This document shows, in pieces, positions 6,438-11,754 of a stretch of DNA of 23,920 nucleotides. Source of the DNA: Bacillota bacterium (GTDB lineage Bacteria > Bacillota > Clostridia > Lachnospirales > Lachnospiraceae); assembly GCA_023411215.1 (NCBI GenBank), contig JAEYOY010000082.1, positions 1 to 23,920 on the forward strand, read 5' to 3'. Under the pieces are notes generated by a model, which had not been told where the DNA came from, did not search any database, and saw only the letters and a list, made by a program, of their open reading frames with translations. The translations under genes were made by a program, and so were the position numbers. Positions within the stretch are counted from its first letter, which is position 1. Every line of letters starts with the position of its first letter.

Positions 6438-7022
6438 TTATTCCTGCGCGGTTTTGTATTCCCGCTTTATAATCCAATAGTCTCCATAACTCTTTCCATC
6501 AGCAGCTAATAACCTATCATCTGTTTTCACATATTTCATTTTTTCTAGAGCTTCTATTCGTTCAATTGCGTAATTTGCTGCCTTAGTTGCTATCTTTGAG
6601 CAATTAAAAAGTTCAAATGCAGGATTTGTTATAATCGTCATAATTTCATACAATATTTCTTTTTTCTCAAAATCACTTCTAACATCTAATCTCATGATTC
6701 CTGATTCATTGAATCCATCATTTGAAATTCGTTTAAACAACTCTATAGTCCCGATTACTTGGTTGCATTCTTTGTCTATAATTGCCAATCGAATATAACG
6801 CTTACATTCATATTCCCATATCCAAAAATTAATAAGCTCTATCATTTTCTCTTCTGTTTGATAATAAAAAATATTACCATTACAATTATCGCTATTAAAA
6901 AACGGCAAAGCATTTTTGTCGCTGTAAACCATTAGTAACTCTTTTGCATCGTTTTCCGAAACTAAACGAAGTAAAAATCTTTTATTTTCTATAACCGGGC
7001 ATTGTTCGAACACTGTACACAT
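6438..7022 (-). CDS. GNAT acetyltransferase (RimJ/RimL-like)
   Basis: The protein has 194 residues. The N-terminus E-N-K-R-F-L-L-R-L-V-S-E-N-D-A is typical of RimJ/RimL-type GNATs, followed by LAIIDKECNQVIGTIELF (strand 3) and MRLDVRSDFEKKEILYEIM (acetyl-CoA loop region). The loop reads RSDFEKKEI instead of the usual R/Q-x-x-G-x-G/A, so the glycines that bind the acetyl-CoA pyrophosphate are absent and catalysis is uncertain. A longer frame starts at a TTG (7043), but GGGGGAAG lies just ahead of ATG 7022, so I use the latter. A candidate promoter is at 7046-7074. Substrate unknown. Confidence 0.8.
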   Translation of the reverse strand: MCTVFEQCPVIENKRFLLRLVSENDAKELLMVYSDKNALPFFNSDNCNGNIFYYQTEEKMIELINFWIWEYECKRYIRLAIIDKECNQVIGTIELFKRISNDGFNESGIMRLDVRSDFEKKEILYEIMTIITNPAFELFNCSKIATKAANYAIERIEALEKMKYVKTDDRLLAADGKSYGDYWIIKREYKTAQE

Positions 7023-7045
7023 TCTCTTCCCCCATATAATCAAAT

Positions 7046-7074
7046 TTTTTACGTTCCATTACTATGTATGTCAA
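7046..7074 (-). promoter_or_regulatory. Candidate sigma-A promoter for the GNAT gene at 6438-7022
   Basis: On the minus strand a perfect TTGACA (7069-7074) is followed after 17 nt by TAAAAA (7046-7051), a 4/6 -10 match. It lies 24-52 nt ahead of the ATG at 7022, which suggests this cassette-like gene carries its own promoter. Confidence 0.4.
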
Positions 7075-7089
7075 TCAAATACAACATTA

Positions 7090-7968
7090 TTATTTACATC
7101 CTTTATACCATGTTGGAACAGGATTCTTCATATTGTCATACCAATTAAGAACATCTTTTGCTTGATTTATCATCGTGTCAATTTCACTTTGTCCGAAGGG
7201 AATTGCCCAAGGAACGGATGAAAGTGTGTTACTTGAAATATAAAGGGCTAGCAATCGCCAAAAATCCATCGGCACATCATTATCAAAATAGCCGTTTACC
7301 AAACCCGAAGCGAATAAGGGTGCTTTTTGCGCACACCAAACGATGCGATTGAACTCCTCCCATGGATCGCCGTAATCGTCACGGTCAAAGTCAATAATTT
7401 GCAATCTTCCATCATTATCAATCATCATATTTCCGATATGATAGTCTCCGTGCTGATAGCATTGCGGGCGATCTTTCAATAATTGACGATTTTCATTTAT
7501 ATAATCTATAAAGACTTGCCCGTTTTCGTATTTTATCGGACAATCATTGTACATTTGAATTTTTCGGTCGATTTTACGATTAAATCGGATATCCCACTCT
7601 TCTTTCATTGACGAAATCGGGATTGAATGGATCTTTTTCAAAATCCGACCTGCCTCAAGCCCATATACATACTGCTCTATATCAGATAAAAACGGAAACA
7701 TTTCTTCGGCATCTTTTCCTTCAATCCAACTTTGCATTGAATAAACGCCTTCATTACAAATCCCGAATTCAATAGGCTGACACATTGGCACGCCGAGAGC
7801 CGCAACTCGCTGCATCATTTCGAATTCAACCTTCTTACGGTTGTGCTGCTCTTTTGGCGAAATACGCAGTAAGTACTTTTTCCCATCCGTTATTGTAACA
7901 CAATATTTCTTATCACCTGACCAACCTTTAGTAATCGGTGTCATGGATTCGAAATTCAATACTGACAT
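7090..7968 (-). CDS. Aminoglycoside phosphotransferase (APH)-like kinase
   Basis: The protein has 292 residues with the APH family pattern. Brenner's motif is H173-G-D175-Y-H-I-G-N180, followed by the metal ligand Asp in IIDFD (D193) and the D-P-W-E-E-F-N-R segment. The N-lobe includes KYLLRISPKE with a candidate ATP-anchoring Lys and FEMMQRVAALGVP. Members phosphorylate small hydroxylated molecules; the substrate is not predictable. A longer frame begins at 8022, but GGAGGG nine bases ahead of ATG 7968 marks the start. It is distinct from the APH-like gene at 673, sharing little beyond the catalytic motifs. About 250 nt without genes lies upstream. Confidence 0.9.
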   Translation of the reverse strand: MSVLNFESMTPITKGWSGDKKYCVTITDGKKYLLRISPKEQHNRKKVEFEMMQRVAALGVPMCQPIEFGICNEGVYSMQSWIEGKDAEEMFPFLSDIEQYVYGLEAGRILKKIHSIPISSMKEEWDIRFNRKIDRKIQMYNDCPIKYENGQVFIDYINENRQLLKDRPQCYQHGDYHIGNMMIDNDGRLQIIDFDRDDYGDPWEEFNRIVWCAQKAPLFASGLVNGYFDNDVPMDFWRLLALYISSNTLSSVPWAIPFGQSEIDTMINQAKDVLNWYDNMKNPVPTWYKGCK

Positions 7969-8218
7969 TAATATTTCCCTCCTGACCTTAAACAAATATA
8001 AATATATGTACATCAGACTCATTATTGCATTGATTGATCCGTTACGCTGACTCCAAGTCTACTATTAATCAATTTTACCATTTCTATGTCATAATATAGG
8101 TCCCATTTTTTACAGTTGGTGATCATGATTGTTTTGCTTGCTTCATCTCAATCTCGGAAAGAGCTTCAAACTCTTACCCAGTTTGATTTCATTACCTAAG
8201 TGCATTTTATTTCAAAGT

Positions 8219-8737
8219 TTATCTATAATCGTTAAGTGCATTACAAAATTTAAAACATTGCTCTATTATATTTTTTTCATGTGGCATGAATTTCTTTTTA
8301 TCTATTAATTCTAATATTTCCTCCTTCGATGCCCATTTTACTTTTTCTATTTCGTTATATTGAAGATTAAGACAATCAATATTAATATTTTCATTAATAA
8401 AATAGAAATCAAAAAATCCTTTAGCTACATTAACTGTAAAATTTGGCTTAGCATCAGTAAATTTCTTATGATACCCGATTTCTTCCATCATTTCACGCTC
8501 TGCAGTCTGCTGGCTTGTCTCGCCTGCAATACTGCAGCCACCAACGGAAAAGTCCCATACATTAGGCCAATTCTTCTTACTGGCTTGTCTCTTTTGTATA
8601 AGCATATCACCATACAAGTTAAATAAACATACATACGAAGCCATATAAAATTCGTCTTCTAAAAGCTTATCTTCTCGCTTTTTGATTTTCCCTGTTTTTA
8701 TTCTGTTTTTATCATATATATCTCTTAACTCTAACAT
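8219..8737 (-). CDS. Nudix hydrolase
   Basis: The protein has 172 residues with a complete Nudix box at residues 67-89: G-C-S-I-A-G-E, seven residues, then R-E-M-M-E-E-I-G-Y, matching GX5EX7REUXEEXGU exactly. Flanking sequences LLIQKRQASKKNWPNVWDFS and the N-terminal LELRDIYDKNRIKTG resemble the IPP-isomerase-like/YfcD branch. Nudix enzymes hydrolyse nucleoside-diphosphate-linked substrates using Mg2+ held by the box glutamates; the substrate here is unknown. The ATG has GGAGG five bases upstream. It appears intact and monocistronic, with a hairpin element and an orphan gene start upstream. Confidence 0.92.
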   Translation of the reverse strand: MLELRDIYDKNRIKTGKIKKREDKLLEDEFYMASYVCLFNLYGDMLIQKRQASKKNWPNVWDFSVGGCSIAGETSQQTAEREMMEEIGYHKKFTDAKPNFTVNVAKGFFDFYFINENINIDCLNLQYNEIEKVKWASKEEILELIDKKKFMPHEKNIIEQCFKFCNALNDYR

Positions 8738-8798
8738 AGTTCCTCCATAGAGATAACATATTAATACCAGTATTCTTAATTCATGAATTTATTATTGA

Positions 8799-8822
8799 TT
8801 CGCCTTTACCACCTATTGTGAG
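8799..8822. repeat. Intergenic hairpin element (TTCGC/GCGAA family)
   Basis: The plus strand reads TTCGCCTTTACCACC then TATTGTGAG. The TTACCACC core is shared with 3496-3519 and the TTCGC arm with 9335-9358. It lies between the Nudix gene and a truncated gene start, and its sequence supplies the stop codon of that orphan start. Confidence 0.5.
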
Positions 8823-8851
8823 TTAAATCTCATGAGCAACTTTTCATTCAT
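8813..8851 (-). other. Orphan gene start truncated at a hairpin element
   Basis: On the minus strand GGAGGACAGGCTTT leads into ATG (8849-8851) and a 12-codon frame (MNEKLLMRFNSQ) that ends at a TAG inside the hairpin element at 8799-8822. A strong ribosome binding site with almost no gene behind it suggests the 5' end of a gene lost by rearrangement at the repeat. A tiny leader peptide is the alternative. Confidence 0.35.
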
Positions 8852-8868
8852 AAAGCCTGTCCTCCAAT

Positions 8869-8920
8869 CGTTATTACGTACTTTTTAACGAAAGCGTATA
8901 AAACTAACGCCAGATTATGC
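8869..8920 (-). repeat. Variant of the long intergenic element
   Basis: It begins seven bases past the stop of the PhnB-like gene with GCATAATC (8913-8920), the block conserved in the copies at 4451 and 10840. An inner stem GCGT/ACGC (8894-8897 and 8907-8910) and a distal CGTAATAACG (8869-8878) follow. The order of blocks resembles the other copies but the inner sequence is different. Confidence 0.4.
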
Positions 8921-8926
8921 ATAATA

Positions 8927-9303
8927 TTAGGACACCATAAAACCCCATAGGACACCGAATTTGTCTACAAAATTGCCCACCAGTTTACTGTATGGCGTTT
9001 CGTAGAATGGAACAGGCTTGTCATCTGGTTTTAGAATTTCATAACAAGCAAGCAATTCATCTACTGAATTGAATGTAATTGTTAAATGCACACCACAACT
9101 TACACCGAATGTATCGGTCAAAAATTTCAATGCATCATTTAAAAAAATCTCTATACCATGTATATTCATAGTAGCATGTGCTATTTTTTCTCCATCAGAC
9201 ATATAGCAATTGATTCTGCGTCTACTTTTGTGTTAAACGCCTTTTCATACAAGTTAATCGCTTCCATGCAATTTCCATTAAAATGCAAATAAGGTATGAG
9301 CAT
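8927..9303 (-). pseudogene. PhnB-like VOC-fold protein, frameshifted
   Basis: ATG at 9303 follows GGAGG and starts MLIPYLHFNGNCMEAINLYEKAF, the standard N-terminus of PhnB-like VOC (glyoxalase/3-demethylubiquinone methyltransferase-like) proteins. This frame stops after 40 codons near 9181. A second frame from 9202 to 8927 gives the remaining 91 residues, including IAHATMNI, GVHLTITFNSVDEL and DKFGVLWGF, the family's C-terminal half. The two halves are out of phase, and the segment between the N-terminal KVDAESI and MSDGEKIAHA is shorter than in normal members, so a small deletion near 9195-9205 probably caused the shift. The function of intact relatives is mostly unknown. Confidence 0.8.
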
Positions 9304-9334
9304 ATTATATTCCTCCGTAAATATAAAATTCTAC

Positions 9335-9358
9335 TTCGCACTTTGTAACAACTGCGAA
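9335..9358. repeat. Intergenic hairpin element, best-paired copy
   Basis: Arms TTCGCA (9335-9340) and TGCGAA (9353-9358) pair perfectly, and inner TTGT/ACAA can extend the stem with a small bulge. It starts eight bases after the stop of the methyltransferase at 9366 and ends about 20 nt before the ribosome binding site of the next gene, so it fills the whole gap. AGACG directly after the stop matches the copies at 214 and 4470. Confidence 0.65.
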
Positions 9359-9365
9359 TATTCGT

Positions 9366-10016
9366 CTATTTTTTACCCAAACAATGTAGCACTACGCCAT
9401 CTTCTGGTTTATTTATTTCTCCTTGCTCACAAAGAGCAACAGAAAATCCAGCATTTTCAGCATAACTTATAAGTTCTTTTGGTAAGAATGACTCCCAATA
9501 AATTTCAGCATCAGAATATGGATAGAATTTTCTGCCGATTGTATATTGTTTATAAAATTGCGATAAGTATTCATAGTCATGGCCGGAGAAGCTTACTACT
9601 CCATCTTTTTTAAGAACTCGCTTACATTCCATCAAAAAACTGCTTTTATAGGTTTCTCCATATAATAAGCCAAATGTCTGTGCCCATATAATAACCACTT
9701 CAAATGATTCGTCTTCAAACGGTAATTCATATCCGTTATAAACCGAGAAAGGAATATCATAGCGACCATTCAAAGCCAACTGTACGACTTGCTTTATTAC
9801 TTCTTCTGATATATCTATGCCTACTACAGAAAACCCCATGTCAGAAAGTGCAAATGCCTCTCTTCCCATTCCGCAGCCAATATCAAGAATTTTTGCTTTT
9901 TTCGGGAAACAGTCAACGACTGATCGTTCCCATTTTTTTAAATTGCCTTTATTCCAATGAATCATCTCATCAACATTTTTCTTATTTTCATACCATTGAT
10001 ATACAACACCACTCAT
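9366..10016 (-). CDS. Class I SAM-dependent methyltransferase
   Basis: The protein has 216 residues. SAM-binding motif I is ILDIGCGMGREAF (residues 43-55), with an acidic loop at the end of strand 2 (VVGIDISEEV) and motif IV/post-motif sequences FEVVIIWAQTFG and ECKRVLKKDGVVSFSG. This is the Methyltransf_11/25 type, which methylates small molecules in the cytosol; the substrate is unknown. The ATG has AGGGAG about eight bases upstream. A palindromic hairpin element immediately follows the stop and may also end transcription. Confidence 0.88.
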   Translation of the reverse strand: MSGVVYQWYENKKNVDEMIHWNKGNLKKWERSVVDCFPKKAKILDIGCGMGREAFALSDMGFSVVGIDISEEVIKQVVQLALNGRYDIPFSVYNGYELPFEDESFEVVIIWAQTFGLLYGETYKSSFLMECKRVLKKDGVVSFSGHDYEYLSQFYKQYTIGRKFYPYSDAEIYWESFLPKELISYAENAGFSVALCEQGEINKPEDGVVLHCLGKK

Positions 10017-10120
10017 AATATTACTCCCTCATGAAACTCCTCCAAAAATATATTTTATTATTCATTATCACAATCGCCACTAATGGCAATCCCTTTTGCT
10101 TATCTCTTATCAATTGATGT

Positions 10121-10756
10121 TTAGTTTGCTATTATTGTACCTAAATTCCAGAACTGCCCAGATCCTTCTGTACGAAAACGCTCTGCAAAAGACTTTACAA
10201 AATCACTCTTCTCATTATAAATTTTTCTGCTTATATCAAAATTAAGCTCTCTAAGGTATTTTTCATCCTCCTTTGGACGTTCATCCACAAGCCAATCGAT
10301 GACATTATTGAATGCCAGATCATGTGCGCTGGAATAAATAAAGTGCATCCAAATATCATAGGACCCAAAATGATCCAAAAGATCTGCGTCCTGTTGAAGC
10401 TTGATATAATCCGAATAGGTATCTCGACCATGATAACGGTCATCATGCACCGATATTATAATACAAATTTCATCTAATTCTTCCTTGGTACAATATTCAT
10501 GCAAAACTTCACGGGCTTTTACTGCACCAACTTCCGCATGATTGTCCTCACCATTACTTATGTCATGAAACCATGCCGCAACGGTAAGTATATCATCGTG
10601 GCTGTCGTCCTCTGGAAGTATTAGCTTTCTAAGACTAATAACTAGTGATGCCACTCTCTCGCCATGATAGTATTTATTACCCTTTTCCTTCCAAGAATGG
10701 CTATTCTTATTACCCAAAAGTTCGTAAGCTAACTGCTTAATAGCAACCATATCCAT
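10121..10756 (-). CDS. HD-domain metal-dependent phosphohydrolase
   Basis: The 211-residue protein carries the HD superfamily ligands in order: H31 (KYYHGERV), H64-D65 (AAWFHDIS), a further His pair (H73, H104 in SVHDD) and D124 (QQDADLLD). This order matches small bacterial HD hydrolases of the YedJ/YpgQ type, which act on nucleotides or phosphoesters with divalent metal. The substrate is not predictable. The ATG has GGGGGG upstream at a long spacing (about 9). It appears intact and stands alone. Confidence 0.88.
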   Translation of the reverse strand: MDMVAIKQLAYELLGNKNSHSWKEKGNKYYHGERVASLVISLRKLILPEDDSHDDILTVAAWFHDISNGEDNHAEVGAVKAREVLHEYCTKEELDEICIIISVHDDRYHGRDTYSDYIKLQQDADLLDHFGSYDIWMHFIYSSAHDLAFNNVIDWLVDERPKEDEKYLRELNFDISRKIYNEKSDFVKSFAERFRTEGSGQFWNLGTIIAN

Positions 10757-10803
10757 TGGTCTTATCCCCCCTTATATTTCAATGTTTAGTCGTTTGCGAA
10801 ACG

Positions 10804-10847
10804 CACAATCGATAATTATTGTGTAAGTATTTTACTGAAGATTATGC
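10804..10847 (-). repeat. Variant of the long intergenic element
   Basis: GCATAATC (10840-10847 on the minus strand) is followed by a spacer and then a hairpin with arms CACAAT (10804-10809) and ATTGTG (10818-10823). The layout, a GCATAATC block then a hairpin, matches 4388-4470. It lies 47 nt past the stop of the VOC gene and ahead of the HD hydrolase. Confidence 0.4.
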
Positions 10848-10893
10848 CTATTAACCACGCAATATATTAAGCCAATTTTGCCTCATCTTAAAT

Positions 10894-11307
10894 TTATTCC
10901 TCATGCCCTCTACTTCCAATCTCAAACAAATTACCTTCAGGATCCGCAACATAAAAATTGCGTATACCAAATGGATAGGTTACAGGCTCACCTGTAAATG
11001 ACTTTACTCCAAGTGACATTAATCGCTCGTATTCTCTGTCAACATCAGAGAATTTTGGAAGCCAAAAGCCAATCTCCATTGTCAGGTTAATTCCCTTCGG
11101 CGGGTAATAGGACTCACCTACAGCTTCTGCAAAAGCTTTTCGATCATATAGAAATAATGATAAAGGACCACTGTTTGTTTTAAACTCAGCAAATAATCCA
11201 CCGTCCCAGTCGGTCTCAAATTCCATGATGTTTCTATAAAACGAAACCATCTTTTCGATATCTTGAACAAGCAGACCTACACCGACATTAGCATTCATAC
11301 CATTCAT
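10894..11307 (-). CDS. VOC-family (glyoxalase/bleomycin-resistance-like) protein
   Basis: The protein has 137 residues, the usual length for a single-chain two-module VOC protein. Module 1 starts NANVGVGLLVQDIEKMVSFYRNIMEF, and module 2 ends FYVADPEGNLFEIG, the hallmark C-terminal segment with the metal-site Glu. Members include glyoxalases, fosfomycin- and bleomycin-resistance proteins and dioxygenases; the role here is open. The ATG has GGAGG eight bases upstream. It is the last of the unidirectional small genes before the rhamnosidase locus. Confidence 0.88.
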   Translation of the reverse strand: MNGMNANVGVGLLVQDIEKMVSFYRNIMEFETDWDGGLFAEFKTNSGPLSLFLYDRKAFAEAVGESYYPPKGINLTMEIGFWLPKFSDVDREYERLMSLGVKSFTGEPVTYPFGIRNFYVADPEGNLFEIGSRGHEE

Positions 11308-11692
11308 AAACTATTCCTCCAGTAATCATATTTTTTATTTATCATAACATACTAAAATGACAACAGTATGTACTGTTCAAAATATTAATAATCTGTAGTT
11401 CGCCTTGATAACTATAGCGAACCTGCTACATATTTGTTTTGATATTTATATCTTTTTCTGACAGCTTTGTTTTGACTTTTATTAGCAGGATTATTGCTAT
11501 TATCCTTAGTTCCTTAATTCCCATCATCCTATAAAGATTACTTTCATTAAACATCATACTTTTATTTCCACTTCGTCCATTTTAACATATTACATCATAA
11601 TATTCCACCAATTTCCATCCCATAAATTACTATTAAAAAATGCTAACTTCTTTCTCCTTATCAACCTTATATCCCGCTCACCTATACATAAA
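11308..11692. other. Gene-poor spacer between VOC gene and rhamnosidase terminator
   Basis: This AT-rich stretch holds the hairpin element at 11398-11422 and little else. One minus-strand frame (11426-11557, 43 codons, MMFNESNLYRMMGIKELR...) ends next to the hairpin and has only a poor ribosome binding site, so I do not call it a gene. I see no RNA gene or clear promoter. Confidence 0.4.
11398..11422. repeat. Intergenic hairpin element (GTTCGC/GCGAAC)
   Basis: Perfect 6-bp arms GTTCGC (11398-11403) and GCGAAC (11417-11422) flank a 13-nt loop CTTGATAACTATA, which aligns with the loop of the 9335-9358 copy. It is the right-most clear member of the family and lies upstream of the VOC gene. Confidence 0.55.
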
Positions 11693-11728
11693 AAGGTAGC
11701 CAGTACCTCAACTGATACCGACTACCTT
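11691..11728 (-). terminator. Rho-independent terminator of the rhamnosidase gene
   Basis: A 13-bp stem (11693-11705 with 11716-11728, two G-U pairs on the RNA) closes a 10-nt loop and runs into a T-rich tract (TTTTTATG) on the minus strand. It starts about 27 nt after the stop codon of the rhamnosidase, so this gene ends its transcription unit here. Confidence 0.85.
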
Positions 11729-11754
11729 AATTCACCTCATATATTATATCAATC

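Noticed and set aside
8098..8130. Another hairpin copy (CAGTTGGTGATCATGA)
   Set aside because: Only about ten bases match one arm and no second arm pairs, so chance similarity in AT-rich DNA cannot be excluded.
9704..10018. Plus-strand open frame of 104 codons
   Set aside because: It is an antisense shadow of the methyltransferase, which has intact SAM motifs; no ribosome binding site and no recognisable domain.
11426..11557. Minus-strand frame of 43 codons next to a hairpin
   Set aside because: The ribosome binding site is poor and the peptide has no recognisable pattern; kept only as a note in the spacer entry.
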